Positions 7,194-16,068 are shown, counted from the first letter of the stretch. The stretch is DNA of 35,810 bases from Bacteroidales bacterium (GCA_029939445.1 JAOZSY010000004.1:1-35810); one strand, 5' to 3'. Translations and numbers: made by a program. Notes: generated by a model from the letters alone, not told the origin.

Positions 7194-8234
7194 ATGAGTA
7201 ATGAACCAATTATATTAGGAATAGAGTCGTCGTGCGATGATACCTCTGCGGCAGTTTTGCAAGGGCAAAAGATATTATCAAATATTATTGCAGGACAAGA
7301 TGTACATAAGAAATATGGTGGTGTTGTTCCTGAGCTTGCTTCAAGGGCTCATCAGCAAAATATTATTCCTGTAATAGATCAAGCAATTAAGCAATCTGGA
7401 GTTTCTAAATCTGATATTTCGGCAATAGCAATTACTCGTGGTCCTGGCCTGCTAGGCTCTTTATTGGTAGGTACTTCGTTTACTAAAGCCTTAAGCCTTG
7501 GCCTTGATATTCCTATGCTTGAGGTAGATCATTTGCAAGCACATATTCTTGCTCATTTTATAGACCAAGGACAGGATATGCCCCAATTCCCTTTTTTATG
7601 TCTTACAGTATCGGGAGGTCATACACAGATAGTGAAAGTTAACGACTATTTCGATATGGAAATTATTGGAAATACTATTGACGATGCTGCAGGTGAGGCT
7701 TTTGATAAAACAGCAAAAATACTTGGTCTTCCTTACCCTGGAGGCCCACATATTGATCGGCTTGCTAAAATTGGCAATGAGAATAGATTTGCCTTCCCTT
7801 TTCCTAAAATTCAAGGTTTGAATTTTAGCTTTAGCGGTATTAAAACTTCTTTTCTTTATTTTGTGCGCGATGAACTAAAGAAGAATGATAACTTTATTGA
7901 AGAAAATCAGGCTGATTTGGCTGCTTCTATGCAAAAGTTGATTGTAGATATTCTTATGGGAAAACTGAAAAGAGCTTCCAAAGAAACAGGAATAAGACAA
8001 ATTGCAATAGCGGGAGGAGTGTCTGCAAATTCGGGATTAAGAGACGCACTAAAAGAGGGCGAAAATAAATTCGGTTGGAAAGCTTATATTCCAGAGTTTC
8101 AGTTTACTACCGATAATGCAGCAATGATTTCCATTGCTGGATATTTTAAATACCTAAATAAAGAATTCTTACCAATGGATTTTGTGCCTTATTCGAGAGC
8201 TTTGCACAAAAAGAAAAAGAGTAATGTAAAGTAA
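7194..8234 (+). CDS. tsaD: tRNA N6-adenosine threonylcarbamoyltransferase TsaD
   Basis: The 346-residue protein transfers the threonylcarbamoyl group to A37 of ANN-decoding tRNAs, working with TsaB and TsaE in the cytoplasm. It has the ASKHA-fold start ILGIESSCDDTSAAV, the TRGPGLLGSLLVG loop, the metal-binding HxxxH (His113 and His117 in DHLQAHILAHF), SGGHTQIV, DDAAGEAFDK and the late metal Asp region TTDNAAMI. The length is usual. It is preceded by its own TAnnTTTG box, and arsC follows 55 nt downstream on the same strand, possibly co-transcribed. No unusual features are seen in the frame. Confidence 0.97.
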   Translation: MSNEPIILGIESSCDDTSAAVLQGQKILSNIIAGQDVHKKYGGVVPELASRAHQQNIIPVIDQAIKQSGVSKSDISAIAITRGPGLLGSLLVGTSFTKALSLGLDIPMLEVDHLQAHILAHFIDQGQDMPQFPFLCLTVSGGHTQIVKVNDYFDMEIIGNTIDDAAGEAFDKTAKILGLPYPGGPHIDRLAKIGNENRFAFPFPKIQGLNFSFSGIKTSFLYFVRDELKKNDNFIEENQADLAASMQKLIVDILMGKLKRASKETGIRQIAIAGGVSANSGLRDALKEGENKFGWKAYIPEFQFTTDNAAMISIAGYFKYLNKEFLPMDFVPYSRALHKKKKSNVK

Positions 8235-8289
8235 GTTCGATTTGTAGATGACTAAATTATTAAACTGTTAAAGTGTTGAATGCTAAATT

Positions 8290-8700
8290 ATGAAGATTCT
8301 AATTTTATGTACAGGCAATAGCTGTCGCAGTCAAATGGCTGAAGCTTTCTTAAACAATATGAATGGAATTATAGCCTTTTCGGCAGGAACAAATCCAAGC
8401 AAAAGAGTACATCCTTTGGCCATAAAAGTTATGCAAGAGGAGGGGATAGATATTAGCAATAATAAACCTAAGAATTCTGATGTTTTCATTAATGATAGTT
8501 TTGACTTTGTAATTACTGTTTGTGACAATGCCAAGGAAAGTTGCCCGATTTTTACTGGCGATGTGAGAAAGCAATTACATATTGGTTTTGAAGACCCTGA
8601 TGAAGTAGAAGGTAGCGATGAGTTTATTCTCTCGGAATTTAGAAGAATTAGAGATGAAATAAAAATAGCTTTTGATGAATTTATCGAGTCGGTAAAATAA
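8290..8700 (+). CDS. arsC: Thioredoxin-coupled arsenate reductase ArsC (LMW-PTP fold)
   Basis: The 136-residue protein has the phosphatase-like loop CTGNSCR at residues 7-13 (nucleophile Cys7, Arg13). It also has the redox pair Cys78 and Cys85 within VITVCDNAKESCP, which is the spacing of the triple-cysteine relay in Staphylococcus/Bacillus ArsC, and the general-acid Asp in FEDPDE (Asp102). It should reduce arsenate to arsenite using thioredoxin in the cytoplasm. There is no arsR, arsB or acr3 gene next to it, so it is a stand-alone copy, perhaps transcribed with tsaD. A low-molecular-weight tyrosine phosphatase is less likely because both extra cysteines are present. Confidence 0.92.
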   Translation: MKILILCTGNSCRSQMAEAFLNNMNGIIAFSAGTNPSKRVHPLAIKVMQEEGIDISNNKPKNSDVFINDSFDFVITVCDNAKESCPIFTGDVRKQLHIGFEDPDEVEGSDEFILSEFRRIRDEIKIAFDEFIESVK

Positions 8701-8756
8701 CATAAGTTTATTGCTTTTTAAACTGTTGTATTTTTCATAATTAGTTTATTAATTCA

Positions 8757-8764
8757 TACATTTG
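8757..8764 (+). promoter_or_regulatory. TAnnTTTG promoter box for the nitroreductase gene
   Basis: TACATTTG followed by CATC is an exact -7 consensus match, 37 nt before the ATG at 8802. It implies transcription separate from tsaD-arsC. Confidence 0.6.
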
Positions 8765-8801
8765 CATCTAAATTATAGTAACACAAAAATTATTTTAAAT
8801 A

Positions 8802-9554
8802 ATGAATGCATTAGATACAATTTTTAATCACAGAACCATAAGAAGTTATAAAAGTGATGAGATTTCCAAAGTTGTTTTGGATAATATATTGGAGGCTGCA
8901 ATACGCACTTCCACCACTGGTAATATGCAAGTTTATAGCATAATTGTTACTCAGGATGAGGAAAAGAAAAGTCAGCTTCATAAAATACATTTCGGACAAG
9001 GAATGATACTTGAAGCTCCGCTACTACTTACCTTTAATGCCGATTTTAATAGGTTTAATAAATGGTGCAATCAGCGAAATGCTGCTCCAGGTTATGACAA
9101 TTACCTTTCTTTCTTCACAGCGTCAATAGATGCTCTAATCGCAGCTCAGAACGCTACAATAGCTGCTGAGGCTCAGGGATTAGGAGTTTGTTATTTGGGA
9201 ACTACTACTTATCAGGCTCAAAAATTGATAGATTTCTTTAATCTGCCTCAAGGAGTTGTTCCTGTTACTACTTTAGTAATTGGTTATCCAAAAGATATTC
9301 CTGCTTTAGTAGATCGCCTGCCTGCTGATGCAGTAGTGCATTACGAAGAGTATAAAGACTATTCTGAAGCTGATATTGATAGAATTTATAAGGATAAAGA
9401 AGCTCTTGAAGAAACAAAGAAGCTGTTGGAAGAGAATGACTTGGAAACATTGGCGCAGATATTTACCAAAAATAGATATCCTAAGGCAATGAATGTTGAT
9501 TTTTCAAAATTATTTCTTGATGTTATAAAAAATCAAGGTTTTATGAATCAATAG
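8802..9554 (+). CDS. NfsA/FRP-like nitroreductase (FMN flavoprotein)
   Basis: The 250-residue protein begins with the FMN-phosphate-binding pattern HRTIRSYKSDE (Arg11, Arg14, Ser15). It contains STTGNMQVYSIIV, DALIAAQNATIAAEAQGLGVCYLG and the C-terminal extension with IDRIYKDKE typical of the oxygen-insensitive NfsA/flavin-reductase group. Such enzymes are cytoplasmic dimers that use NAD(P)H and FMN to reduce nitro-compounds, quinones or free flavin. The natural substrate cannot be read. The glycosyltransferase gene starts 34 nt after its stop, so the two are likely co-transcribed from the box at 8757. Confidence 0.9.
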   Translation: MNALDTIFNHRTIRSYKSDEISKVVLDNILEAAIRTSTTGNMQVYSIIVTQDEEKKSQLHKIHFGQGMILEAPLLLTFNADFNRFNKWCNQRNAAPGYDNYLSFFTASIDALIAAQNATIAAEAQGLGVCYLGTTTYQAQKLIDFFNLPQGVVPVTTLVIGYPKDIPALVDRLPADAVVHYEEYKDYSEADIDRIYKDKEALEETKKLLEENDLETLAQIFTKNRYPKAMNVDFSKLFLDVIKNQGFMNQ

Positions 9555-9588
9555 TAATATTATTAATATATAATAGAAATTAGTATTA

Positions 9589-10647
9589 ATGCACAAGAAA
9601 GTAATTATTGCGGCTTTGGATTGGGGCTTGGGTCATGCTACTCGAATGATTCCAATTGTGCAGTATTATATCGATAAAGGCTGGCAGCCCATACTTGCTT
9701 CTTCTGGCGATGCTGCTATTCTTTGGCAACAGAGATTTCCTAATAAAACTGTTTATAACTTACCCGCTTATAATTTTACTTATAAGCATAAAACTATGGT
9801 AGGTAATGTGTTATCCCAAGTTCCAAAGATTAAGAAGGCCATAAAAGCTGAGAATGCTTATATTGATAAATTGGTGGATGAACATAAACCCGAGTTAATA
9901 ATCTCGGATAATAGGTATGGAGTTTATCACAGCAGAGTGAAGTCTGTTTTTATTACTCATCAGTTGCAAGTTTTACCACCATCGGCTTTGTCTTTTTCTT
10001 CGGCAATACTACGGAAGCTACATGAGCTTTTTATTGGTAATTTTACCGAGGTATGGGTTCCCGATTTTGGTGAAGAGAATAATCTCTCAGGAAAACTATC
10101 CCATGGTTTCGAATCCAAATTGAATATAAAATATATTGGACCATTAAGTAGATTTAAATTTGCAAATGAGCTTAGTCATAAAGAGTCTCATAATAAATTG
10201 CCAAATATTGTTGCATTAGTTTCGGGCCCTGAACCTGCTAGGGGGGAGTTTGAAGCGATTTTGAGAAAGCAATTGGGAGATTATAAAGGTAATTATGTGC
10301 TTTTGTTGGGAAAACCAGGAGAAGTAAATGCGGAGTCTGATAATAAAATATATAATCATTTACAAGATTCCGAACTTGAAAGAGAGTTTCAGGCTGCTGA
10401 CTTGCTAATATCTCGTAGTGGTTATTCTACAATAATGGATTTGTATAATCTTAGAAAAAAAGCTGTGTTTATTCCCACCCCAGGGCAAACTGAGCAGGAG
10501 TATTTAGCTGATAGGTTTATGGGGTTAGGAATGTTTTTCACTATGCCACAAGGCGAGTTTAACTTGAATATAGCTATTGAGGAGTATAATAAATATAGTG
10601 GTTTTGAGGTAATCGATAATCAACCTCTAGCCTCCCTCCACCATTAA
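9589..10647 (+). CDS. GT-B glycosyltransferase (MurG/GT28-like)
   Basis: The 352-residue protein starts KKVIIAALDWGLGHATRMIP, the glycine-rich nucleotide/acceptor loop of GT-B enzymes. Its C-terminal half contains LLLGKPG, a RSGYSTIMDL stretch and a nucleotide-sugar-binding segment FIPTPGQTEQEYLA, as in MurG and MGDG-synthase relatives. No signal peptide or membrane helix is evident, so it probably acts at the inner face of the membrane on a lipid or sugar acceptor that cannot be identified. The last residues (QPLASLHH) read into an AACCATTAATAATTAA-type repeat; the stop codon lies inside it, so the natural C-terminus may have been altered by the repeat. Confidence 0.78.
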   Translation: MHKKVIIAALDWGLGHATRMIPIVQYYIDKGWQPILASSGDAAILWQQRFPNKTVYNLPAYNFTYKHKTMVGNVLSQVPKIKKAIKAENAYIDKLVDEHKPELIISDNRYGVYHSRVKSVFITHQLQVLPPSALSFSSAILRKLHELFIGNFTEVWVPDFGEENNLSGKLSHGFESKLNIKYIGPLSRFKFANELSHKESHNKLPNIVALVSGPEPARGEFEAILRKQLGDYKGNYVLLLGKPGEVNAESDNKIYNHLQDSELEREFQAADLLISRSGYSTIMDLYNLRKKAVFIPTPGQTEQEYLADRFMGLGMFFTMPQGEFNLNIAIEEYNKYSGFEVIDNQPLASLHH

Positions 10648-10696
10648 CCATTAATAATTAACCATTAACAATTAATAACTAACCATTAATAATTAA
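10646..10696. repeat. Three near-identical AACCATTAATAATTAA units
   Basis: The 16-mer occurs exactly at 10646-10661 and 10681-10696, and with one mismatch at 10660-10675 overlapping the first. The cluster contains both the stop codon of the glycosyltransferase and the stop codon (10693-10695, minus) of miaB. Short AT-rich repeats of this type are scattered between genes in many Bacteroidota genomes. Confidence 0.7.
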
Positions 10697-12018
10697 ATAA
10701 TCTCTCCCAATAAAGTACCAACTGTGCAGGATGTGCATTTTATATTTACGTAGTCACCAATTACAGTATTTTTTCTGTCAAAAACCATAACTTTGTTTTC
10801 GTCGCTTCTTCCCGACATTTGAGCTGTTGATCGTTTCGAAACATTCTCGACTAATACCCTGAAAACTTTCCCAATATCACGCTTATTGCTAGCTAAAGAA
10901 GTCTTTTGCTGCATATTTATTATCTCTGTAAGCCTTGCTGATTTCACAGCCTCATCTACATCGTCAGCCATTCTGTTGGCGGCAAAAGTATCTGGGCGTT
11001 CCGAGTACTTAAACATAAAAGCATAATCGTAACCAACTTCTTGCATTATTGCCACAGTTGCATTATGCTCTTCATCAGTTTCGCCACAAAACCCAGTAAT
11101 TATATCCGTAGATAGTCCGCAATTTGGAATAAGCGATTTTATCTTATTTATACGATTCATATACCATTCAATATCGTAGCTACGCTTCATGCGTTTAAGC
11201 ACATCGCTGCTTCCCGATTGTACAGGTAAATGTATAGAGTTACATATATTATTAGTATTAGCAATGGTTTCTATTAGCTCGTCAGAAATGTCTTTTGGAT
11301 GTGAAGTAGAAAACCTTATTCTTAATTCGGTAGAAACATTAGCAACTTGTTTCAATAGTTTTGAGAAGTTTAAGGTTTCATCGTCAGTTTTCCAATTATA
11401 AGAATTTACATTCTGCCCTAAAAGAGTAATCTCTTTATAGCCTTTTTTTAATAAATCTTTTGCCTCAGTAATAATAGACTTTGGATTTCTACTACGCTCA
11501 TGTCCTCTTGTATAAGGCACTACGCAATAAGAGCAGTAATTATCGCAGCCACGCATAATAGATATAAAAGCTGAAACTCCATTTCTGTCGAGTCGCACAG
11601 GAGTAATCTCTTCGTAAGTCTCTTCCAAAGAAAGTACTGTATTTGCCATCTGTCGCCCATCGCCAGTCTGACTAATCAAACTTGGCAAATCTCTATATGC
11701 ATCAGGTCCTACAACCATATCAATAAAAGATTCTTCTTCCAATAGTGTGTCTTTAAGCCTCTCTGCCATACATCCTAAAATACCTATTTTTAGATTAGGC
11801 TTTTTTCTTTTAAGATGCTTAAATTCTTGAATTCTATTTCTTACTTTTTTCTCAGCATTATCGCGAATAGAGCATGTGTTTACAAAAATTACATCAGCAT
11901 CCTTTGCCGCATCAGTAAGTTCATAGCCTTCTTTCTCGAGAATAGAAACCACAACTTCACTATCAGAAATATTCATCTGACATCCGTAAGTTTCTATAAA
12001 TAGTTTTTTAGAATTCAT
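10693..12018 (-). CDS. miaB: tRNA-2-methylthio-N6-dimethylallyladenosine synthase MiaB
   Basis: The 441-residue radical-SAM methylthiotransferase adds a methylthio group to i6A37 of tRNA. The N-terminal UPF0004 domain has the auxiliary-cluster cysteines Cys13 (ETYGCQMN), Cys49 (VNTCSIR) and Cys83 (GCMAER). The radical-SAM domain has the CxxxCxxC motif at Cys158, Cys162 and Cys165 (CDNYCSYC). The C-terminal TRAM domain (about 376-441) includes VLVENVSKRS and ends in VGTLLGEII. ETYGCQMN and the full set of cysteines favour MiaB over RimO or MtaB. It is convergent with the glycosyltransferase, and its promoter is at 12060-12088. Confidence 0.95.
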   Translation of the reverse strand: MNSKKLFIETYGCQMNISDSEVVVSILEKEGYELTDAAKDADVIFVNTCSIRDNAEKKVRNRIQEFKHLKRKKPNLKIGILGCMAERLKDTLLEEESFIDMVVGPDAYRDLPSLISQTGDGRQMANTVLSLEETYEEITPVRLDRNGVSAFISIMRGCDNYCSYCVVPYTRGHERSRNPKSIITEAKDLLKKGYKEITLLGQNVNSYNWKTDDETLNFSKLLKQVANVSTELRIRFSTSHPKDISDELIETIANTNNICNSIHLPVQSGSSDVLKRMKRSYDIEWYMNRINKIKSLIPNCGLSTDIITGFCGETDEEHNATVAIMQEVGYDYAFMFKYSERPDTFAANRMADDVDEAVKSARLTEIINMQQKTSLASNKRDIGKVFRVLVENVSKRSTAQMSGRSDENKVMVFDRKNTVIGDYVNIKCTSCTVGTLLGEII

Positions 12019-12059
12019 ATATAAGTATTTTGAATTTTCTTTTTTAATATTACAGCCTG

Positions 12060-12088
12060 CAAATTTACATCAAAAAGCTAGTAAACAA
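12060..12088 (-). promoter_or_regulatory. miaB promoter (TTG-N18-TAAATTTG)
   Basis: On the minus strand TTG at 12088-12086 is followed after 18 nt by TAAATTTG at 12067-12060. This is a good Bacteroidota -33/-7 pair, 41 nt before the miaB ATG. Confidence 0.65.
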
Positions 12089-12284
12089 TATTTAAGATTT
12101 GTAATAGTTATTAATTTGATAAAATGTAGAGTTTTACTATCAAAAAATGATTTTTTACGACGAAATTAATGAGCTTAGATATCAAAAGTAAAACATACTA
12201 CCATTAAATGGCGTTTATAACTATCATAAAACCAAAGATATACAGTAAAGTTTTCTTATAAAATAGAAATGATAATAAAATTTA

Positions 12285-12292
12285 TAACTTTG
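12285..12292 (+). promoter_or_regulatory. TAnnTTTG promoter box for topA
   Basis: TAACTTTG followed by CAAC is an exact -7 match, 135 nt upstream of the topA ATG. No clear -33 TTG is seen. Confidence 0.55.
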
Positions 12293-12427
12293 CAACCGCT
12301 TTTTACGAATATCATATCAGCCTAATCTTATTATAAGAAAGTGGCATGTATATTTAATGTATCTAATTGTTTTTTAGACAAAAAGCTTAGAATAAAAAAA
12401 TAGAATAATCAATTTTAAAATTATAAT

Positions 12428-14842
12428 ATGGCTAAGAATCTTTTAATTGTCGAGTCACCTGCAAAGGCAAAAACTATCAATAAATATTTAGGAAAAGACT
12501 TTATTGTAAAATCCAGCTTTGGACATATTCGTGATTTAGCGAAGAAAGATTTAGGAATAGATATTGAAAATGATTTTAAGCCAGTATATGTTGTTGATCC
12601 TGACAAAAAGAAAATTGTTAGCGAACTTAAGAAACTTAGTAAAGAAGCAGAAACTGTTTGGCTAGCATCAGATGAGGATCGCGAAGGGGAGGCCATTGCT
12701 TGGCACCTTGCAGAGACTCTTAAGCTTGATAAATCAAAGACTAAAAGAATAGTTTTTCATGAAATTACTAAAGAAGCAATTGTAAATGCTGTGGAGAATC
12801 CTCGTGATATTGATTATAACTTGGTTGATGCTCAGCAAGCACGCCGTGTTCTGGATAGAATTGTAGGATTTGAGCTTTCCCCATTATTATGGAAAAAAAT
12901 AAGGCCATCACTATCAGCAGGCAGGGTGCAATCTGTTGCTGTACGACTTATAGTGGAGCGTGAGAAAAGTATTAATGATTTTAAGACTAGCTCATCATAT
13001 AAAGTAAGTGCAGAGTTTGAGAATGAGAAAGGATCTAAATATAAATCGGAGCTTTCTACCAAATTCACGAAAAAAGAAGAAGCCTTAGCATTCCTTGAAG
13101 ATTGTAAGAATCATAATTTCAAGGTTTCAAAAGTGGAAAAGAAACCTGCAAAAAGAACTCCTGCAGCTCCATTTACAACATCATCGCTACAGCAAGAAGC
13201 TAACAGAAAGATGGGTTATTCGGTTTCTAAAACCATGACTCTAGCTCAACAGTTATATGAGGCTGGTCATATTACTTATATGAGAACAGATTCTATCAAT
13301 CTTTCTAATTTGGCAATAAAAATGGCTAAGGAAGAAATAGTTGGTCTTTATGGAGCGGAGTTCTCTAATGTAAGAAATTTTAAAACAAAAATTAAAGGTG
13401 CTCAAGAGGCTCACGAGGCAATTCGCCCTACTGATATGAGCCTAAAAGTTGCGGGAAAAGATGCTCAGCAAAAGCGCATCTACGATCTAATACTTAAACG
13501 TACTTTGGCTTCGCAAATGAGTGATGCTAAATTAGAAAAAACTATAATTACCATTGATTCGCCAACTCAGAAGTATAGTTTTATTACTCGTGGCGAAGTT
13601 GTTATTTTCGATGGTTTCTTAAAAGTATATCAAGCAGCTCAAGACGAAGATGTGGAAGCTGATGAGATGGAAGAAGGAATGCTTCCGGCAACTGAAGCGG
13701 GTGATAATCTTGATTATAATAATATAAGCGCTGTGCAGCGATTTGCTAAGCAGCCACCTCGTTTTTCGGAGGCATCTTTAGTTAAGAAAATGGAAGAACT
13801 TGGTATAGGTCGCCCTTCTACTTATGCTCCTACAATTTCTACTATTCTGAATCGTGGATATGTTGTTAAGGATGAAATAGAGGGCGTTAAAAGAGATTAT
13901 ACAGAGCTTACTTTGGAATTGCAAAATATTTCGGAAGCAATAAATACAGAAAATGCTGGTGCATCAAAGGGGAAACTTAGCCCTACAGATATTGGTAAAA
14001 TTGTTAATGAATTTCTTGTTAAATATTTTGAAAAAATTCTCAGTTATGACTTTACGGCAAGAGCAGAAAAAGAATTTGATGCTATTGCCGCAGGAGATTC
14101 ACAATGGAATACCAGAATTAAAGAATTTTATTCAGACTTTCATGCGCAGGTAGTAGATACTACCGAAACTGCAGAACGTCATAGTGGAGAGCGACAACTT
14201 GGTGTTGACCCCGTAACTGGAAAGAATGTAATTGTACGTATGGGTAAATTTGGCCCAATAGTACAAATTGGAGAAGCTGTTGGCGAAGAAAAACCTAGGT
14301 TTGCAGGATTGCAAAAGGGGCAGTTCTTAGAGTCGATAAGTTTTGAAGATGCTATGGAATTATTCAAGTTTCCTCGAAAAATGGGCGAATTTGAGGATAA
14401 AGTAGTAACTGTGGCAATTGGTCGTTTTGGACCTTATGTGCGCCACGATTCAAAGTTTTTTTCTCTTCCGAAAGAGGATAATCCTGCTTCTGTAGATTTT
14501 GCTAGAGCAGTTGAGATTATTGAAGCTAAGCGTCAAAAAGATAAAGAGAATACTATTAAGGTTTTTGCTGAAGAGCCAGGCTTAATTATTATGAATGGTC
14601 GTTTTGGCCCTTATATATCCTTTGAAAAGCGGAATTATAAAATTGCTAAGACTACTGATCCAACGGCCCTAACACTTGACGATTGTAAGGAGATTATTGA
14701 AAAAGCTCCTGCCAAAAAAGGTGCAAAGAAGAAGCCTGCAGCTAAGAAAAAAGCTCCAGTAAAAAAGAAAACTACTAAGAAGAAAACAACTACAAAAAAG
14801 AAGACAGTTAAGAAATCAACAACACCTAAAAAGACAAAATAA
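12428..14842 (+). CDS. topA: DNA topoisomerase I (type IA) with lysine-rich tail
   Basis: The 804-residue enzyme relaxes negatively supercoiled DNA. The Toprim domain starts NLLIVESPAKAKTI and carries the metal-binding acidic triad Asp82/Asp84/Glu86 in SDEDREGEAIAWHL. The catalytic tyrosine is Tyr284 in HITYMRTDS. Instead of zinc ribbons the C-terminus has three GRFGP-type repeats (GKFGPIVQIGE, GRFGPYVRHD, GRFGPYISFE; about 600-740). They are followed by a roughly 45-residue tail (about 760-804) made mostly of Lys, Thr, Ala and Pro, like a histone H1 tail, which probably binds DNA non-specifically. The arginase-fold gene starts 3 nt after the stop, so the two form an operon. Opposite-strand frames here are shadows. 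Confidence 0.97.
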   Translation: MAKNLLIVESPAKAKTINKYLGKDFIVKSSFGHIRDLAKKDLGIDIENDFKPVYVVDPDKKKIVSELKKLSKEAETVWLASDEDREGEAIAWHLAETLKLDKSKTKRIVFHEITKEAIVNAVENPRDIDYNLVDAQQARRVLDRIVGFELSPLLWKKIRPSLSAGRVQSVAVRLIVEREKSINDFKTSSSYKVSAEFENEKGSKYKSELSTKFTKKEEALAFLEDCKNHNFKVSKVEKKPAKRTPAAPFTTSSLQQEANRKMGYSVSKTMTLAQQLYEAGHITYMRTDSINLSNLAIKMAKEEIVGLYGAEFSNVRNFKTKIKGAQEAHEAIRPTDMSLKVAGKDAQQKRIYDLILKRTLASQMSDAKLEKTIITIDSPTQKYSFITRGEVVIFDGFLKVYQAAQDEDVEADEMEEGMLPATEAGDNLDYNNISAVQRFAKQPPRFSEASLVKKMEELGIGRPSTYAPTISTILNRGYVVKDEIEGVKRDYTELTLELQNISEAINTENAGASKGKLSPTDIGKIVNEFLVKYFEKILSYDFTARAEKEFDAIAAGDSQWNTRIKEFYSDFHAQVVDTTETAERHSGERQLGVDPVTGKNVIVRMGKFGPIVQIGEAVGEEKPRFAGLQKGQFLESISFEDAMELFKFPRKMGEFEDKVVTVAIGRFGPYVRHDSKFFSLPKEDNPASVDFARAVEIIEAKRQKDKENTIKVFAEEPGLIIMNGRFGPYISFEKRNYKIAKTTDPTALTLDDCKEIIEKAPAKKGAKKKPAAKKKAPVKKKTTKKKTTTKKKTVKKSTTPKKTK

Positions 14843-14845
14843 TAA

Positions 14846-16021
14846 ATGGATCTTTCGATTTATCTAAATAGTATAGAAATTCCTGATTTTGAATACGATA
14901 ATGAAACGTCTAATCGTCAATTAGGCGATATTTTTAAGGTTAATAGTATTGAGAAGGGGGTTCCTGACCTAGAAGGTGTACATATGGCTATTATTGGAGT
15001 TACGGAATCTCGTAATTCTGTGAATAATTATGGCTGTAGTAAAGCTCCTGATGAGGTAAGAAAACACCTTTATAAACTATTTTTGGTTGATGAGAATATT
15101 AAAGTTGTAGACCTTGGTAATATTAAGGCTGGCTTTAATATAGAAGACACATATTTTGCAGTTAAGGTAGTTGTAGAATATCTTATTAAAAACGATATTA
15201 TTCCAATAATTATTGGAGGTTCTCAAGATATTACTTATGCTAATTATACAGCTTATGAGCATATGGGGCAAGTTATTAATATTGCTTCAATAGATTCATC
15301 TTTCGATTTGGGAAATTCTGATGAAGTATTTAATTCTCGATCATATTTGAGTAAGATAATAATGCATCAACCTAATTTCCTATTTAATTATACTAATATT
15401 GGCTACCAATCTTATTTTGTGGATCAAAAGGCTGTGAAACTTATGCAATCAATGTATTTTGATGTTCATAGATTAGGCGCTATGCGTAATAATATGGAAG
15501 AAGTTGAACCTTTAGTGAGAAATGCTGATTTAGTCAGCTTTGATATTAGTGCTATTCGTCAGAACGAAGCGCCAGCAAATGAAAACACTTCGCCAAATGG
15601 ATTTAATGGAGAAGAGGCTTGTCGTATTGCCCGCTACGCTGGTATAAGTGATAAACTGACTTCTTTTGGTCTTTATGAGATAAATCCTGAAAAAGATTTT
15701 AATGGAATGACTGCCCATCTTGCTGCTCAAATTATATGGTATTTTATGGATGGATTTTATAATAGAAAAGGAGATTTCCCTCATAAACAAAAAGAGAATT
15801 ATAAGAAATACAATGTAGGCGTTGATGGAAAGGAGCATTCCATAGTTTTTTACGAAAGCCTACGCAGTGGTCGATGGTGGATGGAAGTTCCGCTAGGTAA
15901 CGAAAATGAAGATAAATACAAACGTCATTATATGCTGCCTTGCTCTAGTCAAGATTATAAATCAGCATTGGATAGAGATATCCCTGATAGATGGTGGCAG
16001 GTTTACCAAAAAATGATGTAA
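14846..16021 (+). CDS. Arginase-fold (formimidoylglutamase-like) protein with degraded metal site
   Basis: The 391-residue protein has the overall order of ureohydrolase motifs: GVTESRNSVNNYGCSKAPDEVR, then IIIGGSQDIT (121-130), ASIDSSFD (147-154) and LVSFDISAIR (229-238). In arginase and agmatinase these are GGDHS, DAHxD and SxDxDxxDP. Here the first metal His is Gln127, the second His is Ser152 and the last Asp is Ser235; only Asp150, Asp154 and Asp233 remain. It therefore probably cannot hold the Mn pair and is likely a non-catalytic homologue. The C-terminus has an extra region rich in Trp and Tyr (SGRWWMEVPLG, DRWWQVYQKMM). It is 3 nt downstream of topA and precedes the T9SS genes, an order I recall for other Bacteroidota. 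The fold is fairly certain, the function unknown. Confidence 0.78.
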   Translation: MDLSIYLNSIEIPDFEYDNETSNRQLGDIFKVNSIEKGVPDLEGVHMAIIGVTESRNSVNNYGCSKAPDEVRKHLYKLFLVDENIKVVDLGNIKAGFNIEDTYFAVKVVVEYLIKNDIIPIIIGGSQDITYANYTAYEHMGQVINIASIDSSFDLGNSDEVFNSRSYLSKIIMHQPNFLFNYTNIGYQSYFVDQKAVKLMQSMYFDVHRLGAMRNNMEEVEPLVRNADLVSFDISAIRQNEAPANENTSPNGFNGEEACRIARYAGISDKLTSFGLYEINPEKDFNGMTAHLAAQIIWYFMDGFYNRKGDFPHKQKENYKKYNVGVDGKEHSIVFYESLRSGRWWMEVPLGNENEDKYKRHYMLPCSSQDYKSALDRDIPDRWWQVYQKMM

Positions 16022-16031
16022 TAGTAGCATC

Positions 16032-16068
16032 AAAGAGTCTAAGTTTCTTATAAGTTTAGACTCTTTTT
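16032..16068 (+). terminator. Intrinsic terminator after topA/arginase-like gene
   Basis: AAAGAGTCTAA (16032-16042) pairs perfectly with TTAGACTCTTT (16056-16066) and runs into a T tract (16064-16068). It lies 11 nt after the stop codon. Confidence 0.85.

Larger units (their letters stand above)
12019..12427. other. Divergent miaB/topA intergenic region
   Basis: These 409 bp hold no convincing gene. They contain the minus-strand miaB promoter (12060-12088) and the plus-strand topA promoter (12285-12292), which leaves an unusually long topA leader of about 130 nt. The leader is AT-rich and contains a weak palindrome CTTATTATAAG. No recognised riboswitch is seen. Confidence 0.55.

Noticed and set aside
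10646..10696. CRISPR array from the repeated 16-mers
   Set aside because: The units overlap or are separated by too few bases for spacers, and there are no cas genes in the window.
12292..12427. Riboswitch in the long topA leader
   Set aside because: Only weak AT-rich palindromes are present and no known aptamer signature is visible.
12421..14367. Several frames of 60-90 residues on the minus strand or in other frames inside topA
   Set aside because: They overlap a complete, well-conserved topA frame and show no family features or plausible promoters.
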